From Rhabdophis nuchalis (lineage: Eukaryota; Chordata; Lepidosauria; Squamata; Natricidae), in the NCBI GenBank assembly GCA_039707465.1, contig CM077644.1, positions 101,231,875-101,295,874 of the forward strand: 64,000 bases of DNA. The letters run 5' to 3'. The notes under the pieces are model-generated. The model did not search any database. It had not been told where the DNA came from and saw nothing but the letters and a program-made list of their open reading frames with translations. How positions within the stretch are numbered: the first letter of the stretch is position 1; the number at the start of each line of letters is the position of its first letter. Positions 22,890 to 33,062 of the stretch are shown one piece after another. The position numbers and the translations under genes are program-made.

Positions 22890-23273
22890 CAGGCAGTCCT
22901 AACCCTACGAGCATAACTGAGCCCCAAATTTATGTTGCTAAGTGAGAAATTTGTTAAGTGAATTTTGCCCCATTTTACCACCTTTCTCGCCCGATTTGTT
23001 AAGTAAATCACTGCCGTTCTTAAATTAGTAACACAGTTGTGAAGTGAATCTGGTTTCCCCATTGACTTTGCTTGTCTGAAGGTCGCAAAACAGGATCACA
23101 TGACCCTGGGACACTGCAACCATCATAAATGTGAGTCAGTTATCAAGCTTCCAAATCTTAATCATGTGACCATGGGGCTGCTGCAACAGTCGTAAGTGTG
23201 AAAAATGGTCATAAGTCACTGTTGTAACTTTGAACAGTCACTAAATGAACTGTTGTAAATTGAGGACTACCTG
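22890..23273 (+). mobile_element. CAGGTAGTCC-family TA MITE, full length
   Basis: 384 bp from CAGGCAGTCC to GAGGACTACCTG, starting after TA; the 3' TA is mutated to TC. It gives the family layout: alternating TTGTTAAGTGAAT motifs, a GATCACATGACC block, and paired CATAAATGTGAG and GTCGTAAGTGTGAAAA segments. No ORF. The ends and TA target fit a Tc1/mariner (pogo-like) MITE. Confidence 0.88.
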
Positions 23274-23477
23274 TCCTATCCAGTGATGCTGCTATTCATT
23301 CATACTAACTCGTGTGATCCAGTGGATTTATGTTCGCAAAATGGCAAAAACAGTGTGCTAGAATTAAGACAGAGAAACAGGCATTAATTGTAATGGTTAA
23401 GGCAGCAGCTTATAAACCAGAAAACTCTGACTTCAATCACACTCAGGCACAAAGCCAGCTGGATAACCTTGGACCAA

Positions 23478-23548
<71 letters not shown>
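23478..23548. repeat. (ATCT)n microsatellite
   Basis: About 17 uninterrupted ATCT units followed by degenerate ATAT/ATCT, just before the Helitron at 23602. Confidence 0.95.
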
Positions 23549-23549
<1 letters not shown>

Positions 23550-23601
23550 AATATATCTATCTATCATATATATATCACTCTCCCCCTACCTCCCTCAATC
23601 T

Positions 23602-24374
23602 TCTATATAAATAAAAACGTAACAAGAATTTATTCAAAACCGCTAATCTCCAAAAGTACTGCACTGATCGCTTCCAAATTTTCACAAAGCGTTCCTTTCA
23701 AGTACGGCACCAATGATATATATAGATTGTGTAAATGTCATACCTGTGCCAGGTACATGCAACGGAAATGTAAAAAATTGTAGAAAAGGTAGGTAGATGG
23801 ATACAGAGAGAGCAGTGGGCCACAGGTATTATGTCATCCTTTATGACATAAAATACTCTGTCCATAAGATTCAAGGAGAAATACAGTAGGTAGGTAGGTA
23901 GGTAGGCAGCTATAGGGATAGAGAGAGGGAGGGAGAAATGCAGAAGGTAGGTAGGTAGGTAGGTAGGTAGGTAGGTAGGTAAGTAGAGGGAGAAATGCAG
24001 TAGGTAGGTAGGTAGGTAGGTAGGTAGGTAGGTAGGTAGGTAGGTAGGTAGGTAGAGGGAGAAATGCAGTAGGTAGGTAGGTAGGTAGGTAGGTAGGTAG
24101 GTAGGTAGGCAGGTAGGTAGGTAGGTGGATAGAGAGGGAGAGGGAGAAATACAGTAGGTAGGTAGGCAGGCAGGTAGGCAGGCAGGCAGGCAGGCAGGCA
24201 GGTAGGTAGGTAGAGGGATAGAGAGGGAGAGGCAGAAATACAGTAGGCAGGTAGGTTGGGAGTTATACGGTGGTTGTCTGTACGTGTTTGTGTGTGCAGG
24301 TATAGATCTACACACAGATTGGTTGGCCATTTAACCAGACTGGGCCACAGCAACGCGTGGCTGGGAACGGCTAG
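23602..24374 (+). mobile_element. Non-autonomous Helitron with (GTAG)n array
   Basis: Starts TCTATATAAATAAAAACG and ends GGCTAG followed by T. A 3' hairpin (GCCAC, 8-nt loop, GTGGC) lies about 10 nt before the CTAG end. TC...CTAG termini with a subterminal hairpin and no terminal inverted repeat are the Helitron signature. The interior, 23880-24245, is a GTAG/GCAG tetranucleotide array broken by AGGGAGAAATGCA spacers. No Rep/helicase is encoded. Related at both ends to the element at 54991. Confidence 0.85.
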
Positions 24375-25080
24375 TATTTTATAAATTGGAAGAGGAATAG
24401 ATTTCTTCTTTCATGCTGTCATATGCCACAAATTCAAGCAAGGGGAAGGGAACCCTTAAAGAACAACTATGATCAATTGTCTAATTATTAATTTTATTCT
24501 AATATTTGACAGACTGATTTAATAATAACAATATTGTCTGGAACTGGATTACTTGTACTACTAAAAACCATGGAAAAGGATGAATGTTAACAATATTTTT
24601 TGGCTTCTTTTAATATTTGGCCTGTGTGGGCTGGGCATTTTGGGAGATGAGGTCCAGTTTCAGAAGCCTGGAACAGCAAAATTGCGCTAATGGGAATGAT
24701 TTGTAATGTTAATTTAAAAAAAAAAGATACTCAGCAAGTTCATAAGAGCTGCAAAGCAAGAACCCCACAACCCTGATACAAATCACTACCACATTGGCAT
24801 TAAAAATGAATTAGTCCTAGAGAAAGTTAAGATTTTTCCCACCCGCTGCAGGAAATAAAGCAAGCTAACAAAAATGGAACTTGGGAAGACTGAGCTTTCC
24901 GGCAAGCCAATAACAAAACAAACCATCACAAAAGGTATAGAAAGGCAGATGATTCAGCCAAGAAATAATTTCCTTTTTTTTTTTAACTTAAAAGTTGAAA
25001 GTATTAATGCAGGCTGTAAATCAGGAAGCTGTAGATTACTGTCCTTCTGTAATCAGGCAGAAATCTTGGTTAGAAGCCAG
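24375..25080. other. Intronic sequence, nothing recognised
   Basis: No supported gene, repeat or structure. Confidence 0.5.
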
Positions 25081-25096
25081 AGAGAGAGAGAATCTT

Positions 25097-25392
25097 TTTA
25101 TATTGAAAAAGTTTTATTGGTTTTTACAAATTTTTTAAGGTAGGGTAGGGGTAGGGTAAAATACAAAAATATTTTGAGAACTTTCACGTCGAGGTCGTCG
25201 GCCCCCCCGGGGCTGCATAATAAGACATTGATAATACATTTTCCAATAATACTGCAAGGTGAAAACAAATGCATACATCATAAATTCTAAATTCTATGCT
25301 GGCAATCGTATACAAACATCCAGATAAAAAGTTATACTGTATTAATAAAAAGCAAAGTCATTTTTTAGACCTAAGTCTCTTGGCAATTGTAT
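25097..25392 (-). mobile_element. HAL1-like (L1 ORF1-only) element, 5'-truncated
   Basis: Minus strand: the last codons of an L1-type ORF1 (TIAKRLRSKK then stop) run directly into a tail of about 260 bp with AATAAA and an AT-rich end, the same architecture as the element at 62029. Flanked by a perfect 16-bp target duplication AGAGAGAGAGAATCTT (25081-25096 and 25393-25408), so it was inserted by target-primed reverse transcription as an ORF1-tail unit without ORF2. Confidence 0.85.
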
Positions 25393-25408
25393 AGAGAGAG
25401 AGAATCTT

Positions 25409-26956
25409 GATTTCTCAGTAAGCGGCTGCCAGAAAAAGAACGCTTCATCTCTCTGAACATTTTACTCCCGTTTTACTCCTCCTTATCTTGCTATGATATT
25501 ATCCAGTAACCACTTGTTAATAACTCAGCAGACTCTCACTTGTTAACTCATTACAATCCCCAGTACTGAATTCAAGATAAATTCAGTCTATCTTATTGAC
25601 CTAGTCTTATAATTTTGCTTTGTGCCTAGACCAGAGGTGTAATTTCTCCAAATCTATTTCCTATCAAAACCATGGGTGCAGAAATCGTATTCCCTCTAAA
25701 CACCACTTCCAAATGGATTGTTAATGTTTAGAGAGCAAATTAAAGAGGAAAATCGGAATTAAATGACCTGTGATGATAAGACAGAAAGAAATAATTAAAA
25801 TATTTTAGCGATTTCTATGGGAATGATAGCGAAGTTGGGAAGAAGACCTTAAGCACATGCCATTAATGCCAGGAAAAACGAAGAAAAGGACATTTTACAT
25901 GTGGAAAAATTGTAAGGCTGCAGGTGTGAGAAGTATATAACTGAAGAAATGTTAAAATATACATGCGACTATGTGATTTGTTTAAATATGAAGACTGGAT
26001 CTGGCCTGATGTATGGAGGAATAGTAACAGCATTCATAAACAGAATGCCAAGAAAAGTGAATGTTAAGTCTGATAATTTGTTAAGTCTGCTCATTTGTTA
26101 AGTCTGGCTAGGAAAATGTTTGGCAGAATTCCAAATGACGATGAACAAACTTTGGGAAATATAGTATAGGCTGATAGGCTGCAAGAGATACGCAGACCAG
26201 ATTTTTGCTCTTCTGCAAATCCCTGAGAAATGTATGAATATGAGAAGGAAACCTTATTGTAAATTTAATTCATTAAAGATAATGCCTGATAAAATGAACA
26301 GCCATAAATTTTCAAATGCACTAATATGTTGCAAATTGTTGCTGAATAAGAATAGTGAATGATGGAATAGAGGATAACTGTAATGATGAGTATATATGGC
26401 AGAAGGGAAAATAATTGAATTAGGAGTAATAATATTACATTGATTTAATAAATAAATAATTTTACATTTATTTAATAAAACAGTTTACATTAAATCAAAT
26501 ATAATAGCCCTCCTCCTCCAACTTTTGGAAGTGTGGTCCTTAGGCCAGGTGAGCCACAAAAGAATTGTGTTTAATCATAAATCTTCTCTTATAAATTAAT
26601 AAAAAATAGACAGGAATGTCTTTCTTTTTTTTAATGACTACTGACATCTACCCACATACACACACATATTCAGCCACTGCCAACTCTCAAAACGACTCTA
26701 GTTGAAGCCATATGACACCCATATAAACCAAGTTCTTAAATAATAATCTGTCATTATAAAAAATACTTCATATTTAATGTAATCCCTGATATAGCAATGT
26801 ACAAAATACTAAAACACTGTGAAACCACTTTAAGAGACTTTACTGAAGTTTACTGATGAAGATTGGAAGTGAATGTCTTTATATATTACTTTTTTTCTTT
26901 ATCTTTCTTTGCACTTTTTACTCTTTCTATTTCTTTTCCGCTCTCTGAATTTGCTA
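25409..26956. other. Intronic sequence, nothing recognised
   Basis: AT-rich with no supported feature. Confidence 0.5.
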
Positions 26957-27068
26957 CAGGTAGTCCTCGCCTTACAGCAATTCACTTAGTGACTGTTTGT
27001 AGTTACTGAAAAAAGAGACTTATCATTTTTCACACTTACGACTGTTGCAGCATCCCCATGGTTAAGTT
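26957..27068 (-). mobile_element. CAGGTAGTCC-family TA MITE, one end
   Basis: Starts after TA with CAGGTAGTCCTCGCC and continues through CACTTACGACTGTTGCAGC, then loses similarity. It is followed by a 38-bp segment also found next to the copy at 43807. Confidence 0.75.
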
Positions 27069-27231
27069 AGCTACAAGTTGTTTACTCATGACTGCAGGCC
27101 ATCTACAGGTAGTCCTTGACTTACAACAGCTTGTTTAGTGTCTGTTCAAAGTTACAACAGCACTGAAAAAAGTGACATGACCAGTTTTCACATTGTAGCA
27201 TCCCTATAGTCATGTGATCAAAATTCAGATA

Positions 27232-27525
27232 CATCGATTAGATTTGAAACCTGAAACCTTCCTGTTAGGACCTAAACCCCCAGATATCAACATGGAGATA
27301 TGGTTTTTGGTGTTGCACATAATTATTGCGGCAAGATTGGCATTTGCCCAGGAATGGAAGAGTGATCAAATACCGACGGATAGGGCAGTAATAAATAAAA
27401 TGAATGAGTGCGCAGAATCGGATAGATTAACAAAATTAATTAAAGGAAAAAAGGACTCAGAATTCTATAACTCGTGGAAGAGGTGGTATAACTGGATACG
27501 GGAACGACCGAATAATAACAACTGA
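27232..27525 (+). pseudogene. L1-type ORF2 C-terminal fragment
   Basis: About 97 open codons: IIIAARLAFAQEWKSDQIPT and DRLTKLIKGKKDSEFYNSWK, in the style of L1 ORF2 C-termini (an AxxWK...IP segment followed by a DxLT motif). Assignment is by motif style only, with no RT core present. Confidence 0.55.
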
Positions 27526-27716
27526 AGCAATAATATATGTTTAAATCAGATATTGGTAAATAATATCAATCAGAAATTAAAGGACGAATAAGAATTGATG
27601 AAGTAGGTAGGTTAACTAGATGGACTGTATATAGTGTAAATGTTGGTGTTAAATATTAGGCCTATTATTAGGACGGTAATGTTAAGTTTGGTTATTTAAA
27701 CCAAACCAAACAAAAC

Positions 27717-27862
27717 ATGGGTTTTTAGCACGGGTCTAATAATTTAATATATTTTAATTGATATTGTATTTTGTGGTTTTAATAATGCCTGTGCGCCGCC
27801 CTGGGTCCTAACAAGGAGAAGGGCGGGGTATAAATTTAATAAAATAAAAAAATAAAATTTAA
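27717..27862 (+). mobile_element. L2 LINE 3' tail inside the L1-like fragment
   Basis: GGTTTTTAGCACGGGTC, then GTGCGCCGCCCTGGGTCC, then GAGAAGGGCGGGGTATAAAT and an AATAAAATAAA tail, the same subfamily as 31985-32170. Only about 145 bp of tail was inserted. Confidence 0.85.
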
Positions 27863-28892
27863 AAAAATGTTATCGCTTTCTCGCACTGTGACGGCAATAT
27901 GTTTAAAATTATGTTTGTATGATTTTATTTTTATAAGAATAAATAAAATATATATATATAAAAAAATTCAGATACTTGGCATTTACTCGTATTTATGATC
28001 CTTGCAATGTCCCGGGGTCATGTGATCCCCTCTTGCAACCTTCTAACCCACAAAATCAAGGGGGGAACCAGAGTCACTTAACAACCATGGTACTAATTTA
28101 ACAACTGCAGTGATTCACTAAACAAATGGGGCAAGAAAAGCCGTAAAATGGGGCAAAACTCACTTAATACATTTCTCACTTAGCATCATAAATTTAGGGC
28201 TCAATTGTGGTCATAAATTGAGGACTATTTGTATTTGCATTTGCATTTACTATTGGAATTAAAATCCTACATATAAAGGTCCTTCTCTGAATTATGGAAA
28301 AAGAAACCGATTCTGGAGAACAAAAGAAATCTTTTCCCAGTGGGAATCTCTGGTTTTGTGCAATTTGATCACAGTCATTAAAATAGCTACTGGAATATTT
28401 CTGACCTGGTACATATAAAATTGTAAAGCAACAAAGGCCTGTATGAGCACATTTTAGACCAGCTAAAAAGGGAAGAATGTTGCAGAATGTTGCAATGGAG
28501 AAAAATTCTGGCTGCAAAGAAGCTTTCCCTCCCAAGCACATTTTGCTACAGTTCTGCTACTACAAAATCAATAGAGCTGCATCTTCTGAAAGTTAAATGC
28601 AGTATTTAGACAATCTTTTCTCTACTTGAAGTTGTATTTTTAAGCATGCTGCTTAGAGGTGTTAATAATGCTAAAATACCCAGTTAAGACATGCACCCAA
28701 CAAAAGGTAAAAGAAAAATTAAAACTGCTTTTATATTTCAGTGTGGAGTTGTTGTTTTTTAAATCTGGTTTTGAGTTGAATTAACAAGTATGAATATGCT
28801 ACTTCCGTCTTATTTCCTCCGTCATTGAGATACTTATGAATTTTCTATATTTCTGTATTGTACACATTCTCCATCTGATTTAGAGCCTTATA

Positions 28893-29304
28893 CAGGTTGT
28901 CCCTGATTTACAACCATTTGTTTAGTGACCGTTCAAAGTTACAACAGCACTGAAAAAAGAAACGTATGACCGATTTTCATACTTACCATTGCAGTGTCTC
29001 CAGGGTCACACGATAAAAATTCAGGCACATGGAAATTGGCATGTACTGTACCTATGACAGTTGCACTGTCATCGGGTCATGTGATCACAATTTGTAAACT
29101 TCCCAGCCAGCATCCGACAAGCAAAATCAATGAAGGAAGCCAGACTCGCTTAATGACTACATAATTCACATGACAACTACAGTGATTCATTTAGTAACTG
29201 TGGCAAAAAAAGGTCATAAAATGATGCAAAACTCACTTAATAACTGCCTTGCTTAACAACGGATATTTGGGGCTCAATTGTGGTTGTAAGTCAAGGACTA
29301 TCTG
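28893..29304 (-). mobile_element. CAGGTAGTCC-family TA MITE, full length
   Basis: 412 bp, TA-CAGGTTGTCCCTGATT ... GTCAAGGACTATCTG-TA, with TA on both sides. Orientation opposite to 22890. No coding capacity. Confidence 0.88.
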
Positions 29305-29629
29305 TATATAACCAAATGGGAACTATGATGACTGCTTATTGGCCCATTATTCTTGAATCCTTCCTTACAATCTATAACCTCTGTACTTTACAAGTCATAT
29401 CAACTCTTTTCCCTTCCACCCCAAATACCATTCCTCTCTACTACCTCTCTCGTCCAAAGCAAAACCATACTTGTCACAGGATAGAGTATACATTTTTTGG
29501 GCCCATTTTAAGATATTTTTTTTAATTTTGGGTTTACTTTTTACATTAATATGTGTGCTAAGCCTGACTGAGAGTGCCAGCAAAGCCACTGAACATCCAC
29601 ACATATGGGCAGACAACCTGGGAAAGCGG

Positions 29630-29699
29630 TTAGGGTTAGGGTTAGGGTTAGGGTTAGGGTTAGGGTTAGGGTTAGGGTTAGGGTTAGGGTTAGGGTTAG
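29630..29699 (+). repeat. Interstitial telomeric array (TTAGGG)n
   Basis: 70 bp of perfect TTAGGG repeats (about 11.7 units) in intronic DNA, without degeneration at either side. The Gly-Leu and Thr-Leu repeat ORFs over it are artefacts. Confidence 0.97.
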
Positions 29700-30039
29700 C
29701 TGCACAAGCCTTCCAAAAAACAAAGTTCCTTTCTAACACACTGAGAGATGGACCTGAGCTTGCAGTCACACACTGAGCTCTTTTTTTTAAACACAGCTCT
29801 AACAGGTATCACAAATATTTACTAACATGATGACAAATTCAAGACTCAAGCTGCCAACAACTCTAATGAATCAGTACATTTCCGCTGCTGCTTAAGAATT
29901 TGCCCGTCTAATGCCCTATGCAAATGATTTGTTTTAACACACACAGTAATCTCTCATCACCTTGTAAGCACTGTAGAAGGAGAGACGTGTTAGTGTCTAT
30001 GGTGGCAAGAAATCAGGCAGCACTTTTTCTGATTAAAAT

Positions 30040-30150
30040 TTTTATTCAAACACGTCATCCTTCATGAGCTGCAGATAGCCCATTCTGTGTATCAGATGAA
30101 GTGAGATGCAGCTCACGAAAGGTTATGCTGTTGAATAACATCTGTTAGCA
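30040..30150. repeat. Fragment of a widespread amniote repeat
   Basis: Contains ATCAGATGAAGTGAG and CAGCTCACGAAAGGTTATGC, which I recall as part of a repeat common in turtles, crocodilians and lizards. The class is not certain. Confidence 0.4.
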
Positions 30151-30274
30151 GGTTCTGATTTTTATCATCACCTGGGACTGCTTCCAATCATATTCCAATC
30201 ACCTGCAACTTTCTTCTCTCTCAATCACAGGAAAAAGCTATAGGATCTCACTACAAAGCAAGCAATAGCTAGAG

Positions 30275-30817
30275 CAGTGATGGCAAACGTTTTTTGGCTC
30301 GCGTGCCAAAAGCAGGGGAGCGCAGTGAGGTCGTGCGCAGGCATGCCATACCCATAATGCTTTGCGCACAACCCCAGCGTGCATGCATGTACAACCAGCA
30401 CTCCCCCCCCCCCCATTTTGGCGTGCTTTTTTTGCCCTCCCCAGGCTCCAGAGGCTTTATAGGAGCCTGGGGAGGGTGAAAACAGCCTCCCCAGGAGGCT
30501 GGCTTCAGGAGCTTTCCTGAAGCCTCTGGAGTGCAAAACACTGGCTCTACGGGCAAACCAGAAGTTCGGGAATGGACTTCCAGGTTGCTCATAGGGCCAG
30601 TTTTAGTCCTCCAGAGCCTTCAGGTGACTTTGCTTGTAGGATCATTTTTTGCCCTCTGGAGGAAGCCTCCGAAGGGCGAAAAATGGCCTCAAAGGGCCAA
30701 AATCAGCTGATCAGTGTGCACATGCATGCTGTCCAGCTGACAGGGCAATGTCTTGCATGCCCTGACAAATGACTCTGCATGCCACTGTGGCATGTGTGCC
30801 ATAGGTTCGCCATACGG
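30275..30817. mobile_element. hAT MITE, family A
   Basis: 543 bp from CAGTGATGGCAAACG to GGTTCGCCATACGG. Flanked by AGCTAGAG and ATCTAGAG, 7 of 8 matching. The GGCTCGCGTGCCAAAAG subterminal block is shared with 3451 and 55617. Confidence 0.9.
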
Positions 30818-31061
30818 ATCTAGAGGATCATTCACCTCATCTCCATACAATACATATGACTATTTCATTTTAATGGAGATCCTTGGACATCTACCGACTC
30901 TATTCACATATTCCTGGAGTAATGTAATTACTACTGTAGTAACATTGTGCATTGGACAGAGAATCATTTACACAAGTATTATTGTTCCTCAGAAAAAACA
31001 CAGCGGGTATAAGAGCATATTGTTTTTTGATACAACTTGTGCAGCAGGCCTTACATTATAG

Positions 31062-31350
31062 CAGTGCTTCTCAAATAGTGGGGGCGCGAGGCTCCGTAAA
31101 GGGGGGTGCGTTTGACCTCGGCAAACACTGTCATAACAAGCTAACAGTTAATAAAGCTATTCTTTGTTGTAAATTGATCCACATTTCTTTCTTTTTTTAT
31201 TCTCTTATACGTTAATAAGGATACAGTGTTATGCAGAGGTGTACTTATAACAATTTTATAGACAAATGATACTATTTGCAGTCGCGCGGGGGGCGCGAAA
31301 TGTTTTCTTCTTCCTAGGGGGGCATGACAGAAAATAATTGAGAAGCACTG
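31062..31350. mobile_element. hAT MITE, family C (CAGTGCTTCTCAA ends)
   Basis: 289 bp with ends CAGTGCTTCTCAAATAG and AATTGAGAAGCACTG, a GGGGGCGCGAGG-type subterminal motif at both ends, and a perfect 8-bp target duplication CATTATAG (31054-31061, 31351-31358). The ends resemble vertebrate Charlie/SPIN-like hATs. Confidence 0.95.
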
Positions 31351-31727
31351 CATTATAGCAACATGGAAGCCAGCTACGCAAAGGTGACAATTATAATGCT
31401 GCTATAATATCACAAAGCAATGTTTCGTCCAGATTTCTGCAGGAGGCCTGGCAAACCTGTGTCTTCTTCCCAAAATCCTTGGCCCATAAATGCCTAGCAT
31501 GTGGGTTTTCACCAGGTTACCTCATCAAAATTACCACACAGGAGGAATAAGTATGAAAACAACAATAACACTGACTAGTATTTGCTTTACCATAAAAATT
31601 CTGTGAATCAGATTTCAATAATGTACACCTTTTCAAATATCTACATTCTGGCTAGATTCAAATGATGTCAAAAAGAATCTAAATAATGTATTCAATGAAA
31701 AGAAAAGCATATCATTTAGAAAACAAC

Positions 31728-31890
31728 CAGAGGTGGGTTGCTGCCGGTTCAGCCCGAATCGGCCGAACTGATAGTAGTGGCCACGGAAGGCTCCACCCAC
31801 CCGCCTGGACACTTCTGCGCATGCACAGATGTGTCATGCATGCAGGAGCGCACCCAAACCGGTAGTAACAAAATTGGCAACCAACCACTG
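31728..31890. mobile_element. hAT MITE, family D (CAGAGGTGGGTTGC ends)
   Basis: 163 bp, CAGAGGTGGGTTGCTGCCGG ... GGCAACCAACCACTG, with a perfect 8-bp target duplication AAAACAAC (31720-31727, 31891-31898). Confidence 0.93.
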
Positions 31891-31984
31891 AAAACAACAA
31901 TTATTTAATTTAAATGTGCAAAAAAAAAATTACCATCAGGAGAACAATAAGAAACATGTATATAACAATAAGAAACATGTATAT

Positions 31985-32170
31985 ATGACTATATTTATAA
32001 ATTTTAAATTTTTAGGGTTTTAAAGGGTTTTAGCACGGGTTTAGGTTAATTTAATATGCTTTTAAGAGTTTGTATTGTTTTGTAATGGTTTTTAATGATG
32101 CCTGTGCGCCGCCCTGGGTCTAACAAGGAGAAGGGTGGGGTATAAATTTGATAAAATAAAATAAATAAAT
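31985..32170 (+). mobile_element. L2 LINE 3' tail
   Basis: GGGTTTTAGCACGGGTTTAG, GTGCGCCGCCCTGGGTC, GAGAAGGGTGGGGTATAAAT and an AAATAAAT tail. Only the 3'UTR is present. Confidence 0.85.
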
Positions 32171-32785
32171 GTGATGAGTTTTTAAAATCCTTTTATTTTT
32201 ATTTTTCTAACCCCCATGCAATAATCCCATGACACATGTTATTTAATTAGTTATTTTTTTGTCCACAGAGGATACTGAATTGTTATGTTTTTAACATATA
32301 CATATAAAGGCTTTTACAAATTCAAATTTATTTTTTTATTAGATGGGATTTGATTTGTATTCATCTTTCAGCCCAGAGGTACTTAATGTAGCTAACAGTA
32401 AAAAATAAAAATGTAAATAGCAACAGCTAACAAAACCCTTCAATGATTGATTGATTCATTCAGTCAGTCAGAAAAGGCCTGACTGTAAAGGAAAGTCTTA
32501 ATTCCTTTCTTAAAAGCTGAAAGAATGGGACCTGAGGATTCCTTCCCCCTCTCCCCCCCCCCAAGGAAGTGCAGTTCCTAACTAGGGATGACACAGGAGA
32601 AAGTCCTTTCCTATCTGATCAACAAACGTATCTCAGAAAGTAAAGGTTTATTTAAGAAAGCATCTCTTACTATCTAATATTTCATCAGGTTCATACTGAG
32701 ATAAATCCCAACACCCTAAATATTTAAAAATGGGAGAGGGGGGATCAAATCTTAAATTATACTTGGAACTACAGTTATCACCAAT

Positions 32786-33062
32786 AGGAGTCCTGGTGGC
32801 CTGGTGGTTAGAATTCAGTACTTCAAGTTAACTCTGCCCAAAGTCCCTTCGGGGAGATAGGGCGGTATATAAATCCAATTAAATAAACAAATAAATAAAG
32901 TCTGGAGTTCGATTCTGACCATCTCAAGGTTGACCCATCCTTCCAAGGTTAATAAAATGAGGATTCAGATTGTTGGGAGCAATATGCTGACTCTGCAAAC
33001 CACTTAGAGCACTAAGGGGCAGTATATAAGACTAAGTGCTACCGTATTGCTATTGCTATATA
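32786..33062 (+). mobile_element. tRNA-derived SINE (MIR/CORE-like, L2-type tail) with inserted L2 tail
   Basis: Pol III box A-like GGCCTGGTGGTTAGAA and box B-like GGAGTTCGATTCTGACC, then AATAAAATGAGGATTCAG, ATATGCTGACTCTGCAAACC and a terminal TGCTATT repeat. The same SINE lies at 52764 on the other strand. Between its box A and box B about 60 bp of L2 tail is inserted (32838-32899). Confidence 0.85.
32838..32899 (+). mobile_element. Minimal L2 3' tail inserted in SINE
   Basis: AAGTCCCTTCGGGGAGATAG, GGCGGTATATAAATCC and an AAATAAACAAATAAATAAA tail, interrupting the SINE head between its A and B boxes. The minus-strand SINE copy at 52764 lacks this segment. Confidence 0.8.

Larger units (their letters stand above)
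27232..27960 (+). mobile_element. L1-like LINE 3' fragment inside a MITE
   Basis: A 729-bp insertion between two copies of AAAATTCAGATAC. It begins in the C-terminus of an ORF2-like protein, continues with a 3'UTR, contains an L2 tail (27717-27862), and ends in an AT-rich tail. The bounding duplication identifies it as a single retrotransposition event, later invaded by L2. Confidence 0.7.
27106..28231 (-). mobile_element. CAGGTAGTCC-family TA MITE interrupted by a retroelement
   Basis: Left end TA-CAGGTAGTCCTTGAC at 27106 and right end GGACTATTTG-TA at 28231. The element is split at AAAATTCAGATAC (27219-27231) by an L1-like insertion and resumes at the duplicated AAAATTCAGATAC near 27963. 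Confidence 0.85.

Noticed and set aside
29630..29699. Chromosome end
   Set aside because: The TTAGGG array is short and flanked on both sides by ordinary intronic sequence and repeats.
29471..29776. Gly-Leu repeat protein of about 100 codons
   Set aside because: Translation of the telomeric repeat.
32786..32830. tRNA gene
   Set aside because: Box A/B-like sequences belong to a SINE head; no cloverleaf can be completed, here or at 45895, 52764 and 39640.
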